Assembly (NCBI RefSeq): GCF_010389155.1
Contig: NC_057769.1
Span: 4,398,235-4,462,234, forward strand
Source: Erigeron canadensis
Taxonomy: Eukaryota > Streptophyta > Magnoliopsida > Asterales > Asteraceae
Length of the DNA stretch: 64,000 nucleotides
Direction: 5' to 3'
In this document: positions 48,600 to 60,009 of the stretch, one piece after another
How positions within the stretch are numbered: position 1 is the first letter of the stretch
Layout of the letters: the number at the start of each line of letters is the position of its first letter
Made by a program: the position numbers and the translations under genes
The notes under the pieces: generated by a model
Databases searched by the model: none
Seen by the model: the letters and a program-made list of their open reading frames with translations, nothing else
Told to the model about the DNA's origin: nothing

Positions 48600-50377
48600 T
48601 AATGTGATTTTTGAGACACTAAAATTTCAATATAGTTTCTGGTTAATTCACATGTGATAGCTTTCTATGGTGAATTGAGTCTAAATCCATAATTTCTTAT
48701 TTATCTTGTATAATATAGATAAGGATATGTAATAAAAAGGTTAAACTGTATAATATGACGTTAGAAACTTGTTAACGGGGTTGGTTGCTTATTGATAAAG
48801 TTTTTAACCTTTAAAAAACTTATTTGGGTTCTAGTCTTAATCTTTACATTTTTGGTGAATAATTCTGAAGTTTTCGAAAATACATTTCATCTTATATATT
48901 CATGTACTTTAAGAATATGAATAAAATAACTTATCGTTTTAGAAAAAAATATTTTTATTATGATAGCAATGTTTCAAAAAAACACTTTAATCATATTAAT
49001 AGATATTCTTCGATAGAAAGAGAGAGAAAGTTATATTAATAGATAGATAGATATAAAATAATAATGATGTATTCTCCTAATTCAATCTTTTATTAACAAG
49101 ATGATGTTATTTGTGTCTTTAAATTGATATTTAGGAGTATCAACTATTTTTAAAACTATCAGCAAATCCTATATTAACAAAGAAATTTATTACAAGAGAT
49201 CAAGGGTTTGAATCTTATTTTAAATTTTTTTATGATGGTTATATCTATTTTAATTTTCATTTATGATGGGTCTGAGTAAGTTTTCATTCAAGATCTCTGG
49301 ATAATAGAGGTTTGGTTTCTCGTCGAAATGTTTAAATTGAGAATCTATTCGGTTATGGTGTTTTATAGCGCGAGCTCGGTTAAAATAATATATATTAAAC
49401 CTCCTGATATTCACAAATATCTCACATCTTTAGAAGAAATAAGAAGGAAAAAAAAAACACTATTTTTCTTATTAAAGATAGAAATATAATTAGTTTATAT
49501 AATAAATGGCAAAAGCTTGATGTCCGGAAACATGAGGCAATCAAATAAACAATATTAACCTATGATTCTTCGCAACGTCTTCAACTACAGATCCTTATCA
49601 CCAGCTTCTGATTTTTTTTCATTAGTTTTTAACTCTATAAAATTCTTTCCATAAAGATTTGCAAATAAATGTCCAGCTGGTAACAGAGTGGCACTAGTCA
49701 AATTTTTGGACTTGGTGCCATATAATCAACCACTCGTTATCGGAATTTTATAAGAAACAAAACTATGAATATTAAGAAGCCCGCTTCATTGTTTGTTGTG
49801 ATTTTTGTTCATGTTTTACTCGTATTTTAAACTATTTCATATCTATTTAAAGTACATTTTATTTGCAATAATAAGTTTCACAAAAAATTTCAAAGAGAAA
49901 GGTTGCAAGTTTGCAACTAATATTTACAAAAAAATACAAATTTTTATTTATTAATTGTTATATTCTAAGATGGCCTTTATATATATGCTCAACAATAATA
50001 TTAACCTTAAATAATGTTTGTCTATCATCAAATGTACGAGTAATTCATCTTGTTTATAGATGTTAAACAAGTCTGTGTCTGTGATACCATTTCATGGTCA
50101 TTATATATATATTTTGAAGATACATGGTGATTATAATGTGTTCCAACTTAATTAAGGAGTGTAATAAGACTTTGGATAATGTGACATTAGCTTACTGGTA
50201 CTGGCTTTTAAATTTGCCTCTTGAGATGTGGGTTTAGGGATCAATCATTGATAAAGACGTATTTATGATGATTTGGAAGTAATGTAAGTGTTGTGAGTAA
50301 TTTGCTAGTAAAAAAAAAAGTAATAAAACTTTGTAATTTGAAAATTTTGCATGATATTTAACCTTCATAAATAAAAG
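48600..50377. other. AT-rich intergenic DNA
   Basis: No gene. A gata microsatellite lies at about 49037-49052. Confidence 0.4.
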
Positions 50378-51291
50378 GGATAAATACCCTGAAATGTAAC
50401 TAAATATGACCCAATGTCTATAGTAGGAACCAACTATGATTATTGGATATTGTACGGTAATAGCTTTTTTAAAATGTCTGAGTCGTGTATGAGGTTACCA
50501 GCTCAACAAATAGCCGGTTACAATTTGAGTTTTATTATCTTAACCACGCCAATATATCAGAATAAGAACTAAACCAGTAATTTGACAAAATCAACAAACA
50601 ATTTCAACATCATCAATAACAAGAAACATTAAAACTCACTCATAACTAATCACAACTACAAAACATACATAATTATTGTAATTCAATAAACAAAAACAAA
50701 CAAAGAAGATGCAAAGGTAGTAGCAGTTGTATCATTTCTTCTTATTCATCTAATTCGTAATTTTTTTTCGATCATAAATATAATGTTTTTATCATAATTA
50801 TTAAAATTAAAATCCCTAAAAGTTGTGGTGGTTTGATAGAGAGAGTGGTTTTGGTGGTTTGATGGATAAGTTAGAGAAGATTTATGATCATATCCTTTAA
50901 TCTAATAAGATTTTCGATCTGATTGCGCCACGAGATTAGAGAGGTTGTATACATGATTAAGTTTAGAAACAGTACTGATGGATGAAATTTTTTTAACATA
51001 TAATGTTTGATTTTTTGTTTGAATCTTAAAAGATGACAAAAGACATGAATATGATATAATTGATGGATGAAGAGAATGAATCTGGGTTTGTTAACATTAT
51101 ATTGTACTGGTTATAGTGAAAATAATGTGTTTTTGATCATATGCCATCGACGTGGACTGTATACATCCGGTTCATACATAACTTAGACATTTTAATAAGT
51201 TAGTCACCATACACTATCCAAAATCTGTAGTTGGTTCCTACTATAGACATTGGGGCATAGTTAATTACATTTCAAGGTACTTAACCCTACT
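50378..51291. mobile_element. Long-TIR non-autonomous element
   Basis: The left end agggataaataccctgaaat and the right end (inverted agggttaagtaccttgaaat) stay alike for about 70 bp, including 20 identical bases around gtctatagtaggaaccaact, then weaker similarity to about 150 bp. About 914 bp, AT-rich inside, no ORF. The repeat length suggests a MULE, but no 9-bp target duplication is visible. Confidence 0.75.
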
Positions 51292-51941
51292 TTTTTCTCA
51301 TCGTTTCTTCCGGTCAATTTAGTGAGTTTGTAGAAATGGAGGGTTTAGGTCAAACTTGAGAGATTGATTGACTTGAACGAACAATCTTTAAGATGACATA
51401 GAATATGATTTAATGGATTGCATAGAGTTTGTAAATGGTATTTAAAGCTAGTACTAAAGATTCTATGAAACTATATGTGGAACCTTTCTAGGAAGTAGGA
51501 ACTGACATCGATCAATTGTGAGAATAATTATAGGTAGCGGACTTCATATTCTATCATGTAGTTGCAACACCAATAAAATATATACATATTCTGATATTCA
51601 ATTGTAAAGCACGAGGGTTAATTAAATTTTTAATGAACTACTTCTGTTTACCGTGTAAAACATATACTCATAAAATTAGGTGATGGTTGTATAACGAGCC
51701 GTCAAAGTTGCAAAGTGCTCGCTAGAACAATAATGTATGTCATTAACTCATTCGTTTGATGATAAACATCGTTATACCGATAGGGCTAGAATCATGACGA
51801 ATTATCCAACTATAATGTCTTCTCTAACAACTATATATGTCGTGTTTAGGTTGTATTCCAATTACAAGCATTGCGTATAACTTATTATCAAATAAAAGTT
51901 ACAATCAACACTCATGATGGTTCTAATATATGACCTGATAG

Positions 51942-52147
51942 CAGGGGCGGAAGATAATAAGGGTCAAAGGGGGTAATGGTCTTTTCAGACTTTTGAGTCT
52001 TATCTAGCAATTATATATTATTTAAGGGTAAAAATTTTTTTTGTGTAATTTTACCCCCTCTGAAAGTCAGAGACAAAAGATAGATACAGAAAATTGTACG
52101 TGAATGCGTGATTTTACCCCAGTAATGTGGTTCAAGTTCCGCCGCTG
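51942..52147. mobile_element. hAT MITE, 206 bp
   Basis: Ends caggggcggaa and, inverted, cagcggcggaa. Exact 8-bp target duplication cctgatag (51934-51941 and 52148-52155). The interior has inverted ttttaccccc/gggggtaa pieces that extend the fold. No ORF. Confidence 0.9.
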
Positions 52148-52239
52148 CCTGATAGAGTGATAATACTATACAATCATAAAAATAAGTTTATACCAAAAAA
52201 TATATATAATATGATTGTTTATATCTCAATTCATCATAT

Positions 52240-52609
52240 GTTGTTGTAAGTGGCCGGGTATCGAATATCGTTGTATAAATACGATAGATAGTGTTCGCAC
52301 ATCGCGGCGATGAGATGGTGGAGGTGATAGGTCAAGTCATAGAGTATGATAGTCAAATGCCTTAACCGTACGGGTTCCGCCCCCGCGTTTAAAAATTCGT
52401 CGAAAGTATATCGAATGACATCTCTAATAAAAGAGCATGAAACTTTAAGAACACCCATACAACTTTTATAATTTATCGATATACAGTTTTTGAGATAAAA
52501 GATTTTGAATGAAATAGAGGAAAAAATGATTTATGGAGGAGAGAAAAAAAAATGAGTGGTTGAGATTTGAGAAAAGAGAAGAAAATGAGTGATTGAGATT
52601 TAGATTATT
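52240..52609 (-). mobile_element. Helitron copy, decayed ends
   Basis: The body (52300-52600) matches the next copy, 52610-52982, in the same order and strand (e.g. 'cttaaccgtacgg', 'aaaaattcgtcgaaag', 'gagatttgagaaaagagaa'). Its 5' end is lost where the second copy begins. Confidence 0.65.
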
Positions 52610-52982
52610 ACGAGAGTAAGTACCCGCGCGTTGCGGTAGTGAGATGGTGGGGTGATAACTCATAAAGTGTGATAGCCAAATGTCTTAACCGTACGGTTTC
52701 CGCCCTCAGATTTAAAAATTCGTCGAAAGAGCATGAAATTTTAAAAATACTCATATAATTTTTATAATTTATTGATGTACTGTGTGTGATAAAAGATTTT
52801 GAATAAATTAGAGAAATAAATGATTTATGGAGGAGACAGAAAAAAGATGATTGGTTGAGATTTGAGAAAAGAGAAAAGGTGTTTAGTAATATATAATTGA
52901 TAGAAGGGGCATTTTGGAGAAAAGTAAATGTTGAAACTTAAAATGTTAGATAGGGGGAATCTGCTTTATAATATAGTATAGA
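52610..52982 (-). mobile_element. Non-autonomous Helitron, both ends visible
   Basis: On the minus strand it starts tctatactatattataaagc after an A (52982) and ends with the hairpin ccgcaacgcgcgg and tacttactctcgt (52610). Same family as 16017-16482; head to tail with the previous copy. Confidence 0.78.
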
Positions 52983-53689
52983 TCAGTATATTAGGTAGAG
53001 ATGTTTAAATTAGTGAATAAATAAGAAGGGTAATTTAGGTAGTTCAAATCCTTAATTGAAAATTTGAAAAATGACAAAATGTTTTATAAGATAGTATTAG
53101 ATAATTAGGTAGCTATGATATATCATATAAGTATACGAGTAATAATTTCATATTATAGCTGTTAAAAAAAAAAAAAAATAATTTCATATTATCACAATAA
53201 AATTCTTTGTACGAAATTTCCTGTTTGTGAATCAATGATATATATGCATACACCTTAATTATTACATAAATGTTTTACACAACAAAAATGATCTAAATCT
53301 TAATGTTTATAGTTTATAATCGTATTTCACTAACTACATTCGGGCCACATATCTCATGTACTTTAGCTAACATATTTCACGGCTCATAACACGTTAATTT
53401 AACCTTCATTGCATTAACATAATAACATCATGGATTTAATTTGAAGGTTTTAGTTTTGATAGAAAATGACTACCCCAAAGTACAACTTTTATGTATTATG
53501 TTGCCCTAAGACTAGAAATTAAAAGGAAAAAGAGGGGGAAAAAACATGAAAGAACATGTGAGGCAGATATTCCGAAATCATGCATGTTTAAAAGATCTTA
53601 ATTGCATATCTTATCGAAACACCAATCCATGAATATAAAAATCTAACACGTACACTGAACTTGGACCTCCAAGATTAATTAAAATAAGT

Positions 53690-53692
<3 letters not shown>

Positions 53693-53728
<36 letters not shown>
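53693..53728. repeat. (AT)n microsatellite
   Basis: About 18 uninterrupted at units, next to the fold-back element. Confidence 0.9.
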
Positions 53729-53730
<2 letters not shown>

Positions 53731-53764
53731 TTATTTGATTATATTATTAAATAAGAGTATTATT

Positions 53765-54106
53765 AAAATAAGAACATGATGAGAACACTTAAAAATTACA
53801 TTTTGATGCATTAAAAGTTTATAAAACAAACATAGTGTATAACTAATTATCATTATATAAGTGTTTAACAACACATTGGTCTATCAAAATCGAAAAAACC
53901 ATATTTTTTGTTTTGTGCACTCATCTTTGATGCATATTCATAAAAATGATGCATTCAACAAAAAACGTAATTTCTTCGATTTTGACGGATCAATGTGTTG
54001 TTAAACACTTAAATAATGACAATTAGTTATGAACTATGTTACTTTTATGGACTTTTAATGCATCATAATGATGTTTTTAAGTGTTGTCACCGTTCTTATT
54101 TTAAGA
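53765..54106. mobile_element. Fold-back MITE
   Basis: Almost the whole 340 bp is an imperfect palindrome: left arm ataagaacatgatgagaaca..., right arm ...gtgttgtcaccgttcttat, with matching inner pieces such as ttgatgcattaaaagt / acttttaatgcatca and tgtttaacaacacattg / caatgtgttgttaaaca. Loop near 53930. No ORF. Confidence 0.8.
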
Positions 54107-54146
54107 CTGTTCACACCGGAGTGTTTATATATATATATGTGAGACC

Positions 54147-54500
54147 CTTAAATTGAGAAGCCATTTTTTTTAAAAAATCATGAGAACTCCTAAATTTCAT
54201 ATTGGATCACATGTTTTTTTTGTTTATTCACATGTGAAACGTTATAAAATATATGTTGCAGAAGAAATTTTTTTCCAGAACCTTATATATAGCCGTTTGT
54301 CACATGTGAACAAAAAACGTCAACAAATTCGTTCACAAGTTCATAAAAAGGCTATTTTGAAGATTTCTTAAAAAAGTTTATTCTACAACATATATTTTTA
54401 TATCCTTTCATATGTGAATGGACAAAAAAAACATATAAACAAATATATCATTTAAGAGTTCTCGCCGTTCTTACAAAAAAATAATTCTCAAATTAAGGAA
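54147..54500. mobile_element. TIR MITE next to the fold-back element
   Basis: The left end ccttaaattgagaagccat and the inverted right end ccttaatttgagaatta form terminal repeats of about 50 bp that include gagaactcYtaaa. The interior has repeated tcacatgtgaa palindromes (54230, 54300). Confidence 0.65.
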
Positions 54501-54523
54501 ATTCTCTCTCTCTCTCTCTCTCT

Positions 54524-54581
<58 letters not shown>
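54501..54581. repeat. Compound microsatellite (CT)n-(TA)n-(TG)n
   Basis: ct repeats (54504-54526), ta repeats (to about 54564), then tg repeats (to 54581) without gaps. Confidence 0.95.
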
Positions 54582-54587
54582 TATTTT

Positions 54588-55037
54588 GAGTACAAGGAGA
54601 AAAAAAGTACAACCTTCTTCCTTCTTCTCCGGCGACCGCCACACCTTCTCTTTCTTCCTTATTCTCCTACGAACAACCACCGCCACCATCTCCGACGACT
54701 TTTCGGCAAGAATCAGGTTCGTTTTCGGGGATACGGTACGGGCCAGTGGCCCTCATCCGTTCTAAACTGGTTGTCAAGGGACGCATATGAGAATCGTTTG
54801 GATTTGATGGGCGACGGTCCAAAAAATGGTGACGGTTTGCTACGGTACGGGCGAAGCCCTTGCTGTCGGCGCCGTGGTTGGGGTGGTCGGAGATGATGAT
54901 GGTGGCTGGCTGGTGGTTGTCTTGCCGGAAAAGAAGCAAGCTGCTGGCCGGAGAAGGAGGAAAAAGGCTTGATCTGATCCGTCTAAAGCTTTGATCCAAC
55001 GGCTGTGGAGTGTACTTTTGTACTTTTTTCTCCATGT
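54588..55037. mobile_element. TIR element with GC-rich captured-looking core
   Basis: Left tacaaggagaaaaaaagtac and right (inverted) tacatggagaaaaaagtaca are terminal repeats of about 21 bp. The core is GC-rich and full of ccgg/cgg motifs, with overlapping ORFs on both strands (54564-54896, 54667-55035) that are Arg/Gly/Pro-rich and match no family that I know. It reads like a captured gene leader, in the manner of Pack-type elements. Confidence 0.55.
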
Positions 55038-55569
55038 AAAATTACAAAAAGAAAAACAATTGAATGAAAACTCTCATGTACCATTTGGTACCAATTAATT
55101 TCATAGTCAGACGAGTGTCCATACCAATCATAATATACTATACTGAATTGTATGATACATAAATATATACTTGCCAATCATTAAATATTAATTATACATT
55201 ATATATATAATGTACATATTATTGACAATATATGTTTAGAAAAAATTAAACTGAGAAAATGAGATAATAACTCGTAAACATGCAGTTTACAAGTTTTGAA
55301 TACACTATCTTAATGCACTGAAATATATCTAATTTTATGTAGTTTCTCATTAAAGTTACTTCTTTCAAAAAAATATATAACAGGTTTTATTATCTTCTCA
55401 AATACTAAATTATCCCATTTTTAATGGTATAGGAAAAATCATCAAGCATACCAACCATCTCAACTACAAATCAATAAAATGTTCTAGGATATTGAACTAG
55501 CATATTGAACTCAATTTCTCTCTAACTTAACATAATAAAATTCGATTTGCCCATTTCATATTATTATTC

Positions 55570-56123
55570 ATATTAAACTAAAAAACATTACAAAATGCAT
55601 TAAGAAAATCAAAAGAAAAGTAATCTTGCATGTTTGAACACTTAAAAAGTATGGAAACAAACAAAACTATAAAATCAAATGGCCATACGTTACAATGTCT
55701 ACAAAATGCTTGGAGGCAAACTGAATCAACACGATGATGGGCATATTACACTCCAATGGATATTTACAAAATGCTTGGAAGCAAACTGACCATACACGTC
55801 GTGATTGAAGATAGTATTACACATTACCATTCTAATTCATTTAAACCAAAAAAAAAAAATTACAAAATGCATTAGAAAAACAAAAAGAAAGGGAGTCTGC
55901 TTGCATATTTAGCTTTTGGACAATTTAAAAATCTAGAAAAAAAAACAAAGACCATAAAATCGCATGGTCGTACATTACAATATGTCTACAAAATGCATGG
56001 AGGCAAACTGACTCAACACGATGATGGACATATTACATTCCAATTAATATTTACAAAATTTTTGGAAGAAAATTGACCATGCACTAAGTGATTGTAGATA
56101 GCGTTACACGTTACCATTCTAAA
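55570..56123. repeat. Nested tandem repeat (2 x about 270 bp, each with an inner repeat)
   Basis: 55570-55832 and 55855-56123 are homologous copies. Within each, 'tacaaaatgcttggaggcaa' occurs twice about 65 bp apart, so the phrase appears four times. AT-rich and non-coding. Confidence 0.8.
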
Positions 56124-56890
56124 TATTATCCAATAAAAACTTAAATGAATACAACATGGAAAAATAACAAAAATGATGTTTTTTTTATCGTCATGAAAAC
56201 GAGATATACATAACTCTTGATCAAAAAAGATATTTGTTGCCTAAAAAAAAATGATATTTGTTTGGAAAATGATTAATCCTTTTAATAAAATAATCTAAAA
56301 ATTCTCTTAATTATAAGATTATGTGACATGGAAAAATCAAGAAATAAGCTTAGCTAAAAGAAAAATTAGATTACACTTATCATGATTGGACATTTTTGGA
56401 AAGATTTTTAAATTATTTTTAAATTTTAATTAATATTTCTCAATTTATTTTAATGAGATTGTCAAATACTTCTAGAGCTTAATGATTAAATGCAAATGAG
56501 TAACGCAATCAAATTTTATTAATTGAGGCTTCCACCTTGGATCGAGGATGAAGACAGAGTTTCACAAGATATTAAATTGGTTTTTAATTTTGTCGTTTAG
56601 GGTCTTAGATTATTGAGCCCTCGTGCGTTTTTGGCATCAAAAGGATATTTAACTCGATATACCTGTTTAATTATTATTATCTTTCTCTTTATTATTATAT
56701 AACTAAGAGAGGATATATTTTTGCTTAGTTGATATTTATAAAAACATGTCATATAAAATTTTTTATTAGTTGTCATTTTTTCATTAATTTCTTAATTTTA
56801 AGATGTTATATGTTTATCCATATCACTTAAATTATTCCTAATCATTAATTCTAATCATCATTATAATTATTAAAAATATAAATTAGATCA
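56124..56890. other. AT-rich intergenic DNA
   Basis: No gene or element end seen. Confidence 0.4.
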
Positions 56891-57301
56891 TCTATACCTC
56901 CTATATAAACAAACTACCCCTTTTCAAATTAAACACTCTACCTTTAAATTCCCTATTTTACCCTTTTAATTTACACTACCACCAAACACTTTAATCCTGA
57001 AATATCGAAAATACCTTAAGAAAACTTTACGTTGAATTTGTCTCCCTTCCCTCCTCTGAAGTTGTTTACATATTATACCAAAAAACACACCCATATATCC
57101 CCCCAGAACAAAATACACACATACATCTCCTCAGAACCGCCTCCCTTTAAACACACATAGCCACCGCCCCCCAAAACCGTCGTCTCTGCTGTCTAAAACA
57201 CATATAGTCATAGGTACGGTAATCCGGTAATCGCGCAGGTACCGCTAATTAACCAGCATTTTTTTCTTATGTCCCGCTGCATCGCGCGGGTACAAGGCTA
57301 T
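56891..57301 (+). mobile_element. Helitron H1 (411 bp)
   Basis: Starts tctatacctcctatataaac after A and ends with hairpin cccgctgcatcgcgcggg, then tacaaggctat. No ORF. Directly followed by its sibling H2. Confidence 0.7.
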
Positions 57302-58372
57302 ATCTATATAAACAAACTACCCCCTAAAAGTTAACATTCTACCTTTAAAATATCTAATTTACCCTTTTAATCTATACTATCATCCAATACTTTATCCCAT
57401 CCAACACTTTATCCTTAAAATTCCAAAAATACCCTTAAAAAAAACCTTACTCGTGTTCCTTTCCTTCCCTATAGTTGCTCATATATTATACCAAAAAACA
57501 CACATACGTTACTGTTTTTAATCAATCAACATAAAAACGCTCACTCTAAAACAACAACGGCGGTTTGCACTTTCAGCCGGACTAAGAAATACTTGAGATG
57601 AATCATACATTCATGTAATAACATGTAACACCCCAATATTTTAAGGTAAAAGACACTGAACCCTTTTTATAGTTTTAACATTAAATTAATTTTCTAATAT
57701 TTTGTTTTAAGACAAGGGGTTACTTTAGTTGGAACCTTAGTGGCTAGCGGCTATTATACCTACAAAAATATAGATGGAACGTGGCAGGGAGGGGAAGTGC
57801 CCAGCCAATTTCAAATGGTGATTCATAATATCACTAAGTCTCATTTTCTCAAACCTCCCAATTCTTCCATTTACTTCAAATATATCAAAGGATTTCATGC
57901 AATTCATCCTCCTAAATCCAATTAATCAACTCAATCAAATAATAAACAAAGTGAGGGCTTGTGGTGGTTTAGTGAGGGGCCAAAATTAACAAGGAAGAAA
58001 GAAAGAGAATCTGGAAATTTCAATTGAGTTGTTGTTCTTGAGGTAAGGTTTCTCCAAATCATTTAATTACAAATTTTAGGGTTCTTGATTTTAAAATTAG
58101 GGTTCTTGGCTAGTAAAATTGGGAATTTTGGTATTTTGGAATAAAAACCCTAATGAAGTTATAAAAAGAAGCATAGGGTCAATGCATTTGAGTTTTATAA
58201 TGAACCCCATAGTAATAAACCTTAAGTTTTTTTTGGGTGTTTGGCTAGAATTATATTATGAACATGAACATGGAATTTTGTGGAAATGTTTTGTGAATCC
58301 AAACACCATAATGATAGAGTTTATGATGAATTCAAGTAGATGATTATGAAAGAGTTTAGTTTATGGAACTCA

Positions 58373-58394
58373 TATATATATATATATATATATA

Positions 58395-58440
<46 letters not shown>
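58373..58440. repeat. (AT)n microsatellite in the Gypsy LTR
   Basis: About 68 bp of ta/at with two small interruptions. Confidence 0.9.
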
Positions 58441-58444
<4 letters not shown>

Positions 58445-58551
58445 ATTATGTATAGGTGGTGAAGATCATATAGTTGAGCCTTTAGCCATAGTATCCAATG
58501 GCCAAATTTAAGGTGAGTGTATATGCATATAATCATGTTCTTGTTAATAGA

Positions 58552-58881
58552 GGTCATAGGTGGGTAAATTCCTATGACCCATATGTTTGTTAAAAAATGA
58601 AGACTAGTAGGTGGGTAAATTCCTACTAGTCAAAATGTTGATTTGATGAATGAAAGCTAGTAGGTGGGTAAAGTCCTACTAGCATAATGTGATTTGGTTT
58701 ATAAGAGCTAGTAGGTGGGTAAAGTCCTACTAGCATAATGTGATTTGGTTTATAAGAGCTAGTAGGTGGGTAAATTCCTACTAGCCAATTTGTTTGATTG
58801 ATTGTGAGAACTAGTAGGTGGGTAAATTCCTACTAGTCAAATTGTTTGAAAGAGCTAGTAAGTGGGTAAATTCCTACTAGC
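58552..58881 (+). repeat. Array of seven stem-loops with a fixed loop
   Basis: Seven units start at 58552, 58602, 58656, 58707, 58758, 58810 and 58854 (spacing 50, 54, 51, 51, 52, 44). Each is a 9-10-bp inverted repeat around a 10-base loop tgggtaaaKt. Unit 1 has arms ggtcatagg/cctatgacc; units 3, 4, 5 gctagtagg/cctactagc; units 2 and 6 have a-t in place of g-c at the outer pair of that arm. Unit 7 has one unpaired base (gctagtaag). The spacers between the stems are less conserved. Confidence 0.9.
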
Positions 58882-59527
58882 CAAATTGTCTATGGCCATG
58901 TTGAAAATGAATTGTGATGAATTCTATGCTTGTGATTGATATGAATGAAATGGTTATCATTTTATAGGCTATATGTGGTGCTTGATGCACATTGCTATGG
59001 TAACATGATTATGATTATATGTACATGCATTCACTAAGCGTTGCTTATGTTTTAGTTGTTTAACCCTTTTATAGGAGTTGATAGTAGCAAGAGCAAGGAT
59101 TTGATCGAGTGAAATTAGATTTGAAGGTTTTGGCCATCTTGAAGGTTGGCATCTTGGGTAATTTGGGTAGAATATTCCATTTGTACATCTTGGCTCTTGA
59201 TACAAGTCCTTTTTGGTAGCTTGTCATTTTGGTAAACTTGGTTTTGGTAAATTTGATATGTTTTATGAAGTTGGGTTATGTAAAAATCTGCACATGTTGG
59301 TTTGGAGGCATGAACCTTTGGTAACTCATTATAACTTGGATAATTTTTGACTAAATGGGTGGATGACCCGTAAAGTTGTAGAACTTTCTCTTGAATATTT
59401 GAAACCTTTTGTAATGTTAAGTAATGTGTTTATGATTTATTTGTATCAGGGAATGATAAGGAAAAGTTTGATTGTGAGTCGAAATGTTGAAAAACGTCAA
59501 AAATAGGGTTTTTGGTGTACAGTAGAG

Positions 59528-59623
59528 AGCACGGCCTCTGTGTCACAGAGCACGGCCTCTGTGTCACAGAGCACGGCCTCTGAGTCACAGAGCACGGCTC
59601 TTGCCCTGTGCAAAGGCCGTGCT
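59528..59623 (+). repeat. 21-bp GC-rich tandem repeat plus inverted copy
   Basis: agcacggcctctgtgtcaca g-type unit at 59528, 59549, 59570 and a partial fourth at 59591, followed by ggccgtgctc (59614-59623), which is inverted with respect to the unit start and closes a long hairpin. GC content is far above the rest of the LTR. Confidence 0.85.
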
Positions 59624-60009
59624 CCACTGTCCTCGAACCTTGTTTATTTCCCGAGCCTTCGTTTGACCTTTTTGGGTCCTGAAACTTATATAGTAGTCTA
59701 TTTACATCATTTTAAGAACACTACAAGTGTCTTTTCTTGAATTGCATATTTTGATTTTTCGCGAAAAATGGCCGTATTTTTCTAAGTATAAAGTCTAAAG
59801 TTTTGGTTTATAACAATTAAGCTTTCATTTGGGTTGAGACGTTACATAACATGGTATCATGACTTAACCAGCGTTTTTTTCTATGTCCCGCCGCACCGTA
59901 CAGGTACAAGGCTATTCAAATAATAATCAATCCAACATTTAACTAAGGTATATAGAAGTGCTCATTTGTATTATTTTAAACTTTGTTTCAAATAATAATA
60001 AAATGATAT

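Larger units (their letters stand above)
57624..59846 (+). mobile_element. Solo LTR of a Ty3/Gypsy element (Tekay/Del style), 2,223 bp
   Basis: Begins TGTAACACCCC and ends GACGTTACA; the ends are inverted TGTAAC/GTTACA. Flanked by the 5-bp repeat taaca (57619-57623 and 59847-59851). Length and terminal sequence fit the long LTRs of Tekay/Del chromoviruses. No gag-pol follows, so it is a solo LTR. It contains a seven-unit stem-loop array, an (AT)n tract (58373-58440) and a GC-rich 21-bp repeat. ORFs inside (57740, 58119, 58969, 59430, 59540) are not genes. Confidence 0.8.
57303..59915 (+). mobile_element. Helitron H2, split by a solo Gypsy LTR
   Basis: Starts tctatataaacaaactaccc and ends tgtcccgccgcaccgtacag then gtacaaggctat, as in H1. 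Without the inserted LTR (57624-59846 plus one target copy) it would be about 385 bp. The piece just right of the LTR (ggtatcatgacttaaccagc) aligns with H1 (ggtaccgctaattaaccagc), which proves that it is Helitron sequence. Confidence 0.75.

Noticed and set aside
58552..58881. CRISPR-like array
   Set aside because: Plant nuclear DNA; repeats are stem-loops in an LTR, spacers are related to each other and no cas genes exist.
59852..59859. tggtatca next to the LTR end, like the primer-binding site of a retrotransposon
   Set aside because: The text aligns with the matching part of sibling Helitron H1 (ggtaccgctaattaaccagc), and the LTR is already closed by the taaca duplication. It is target sequence, so the LTR is solo.
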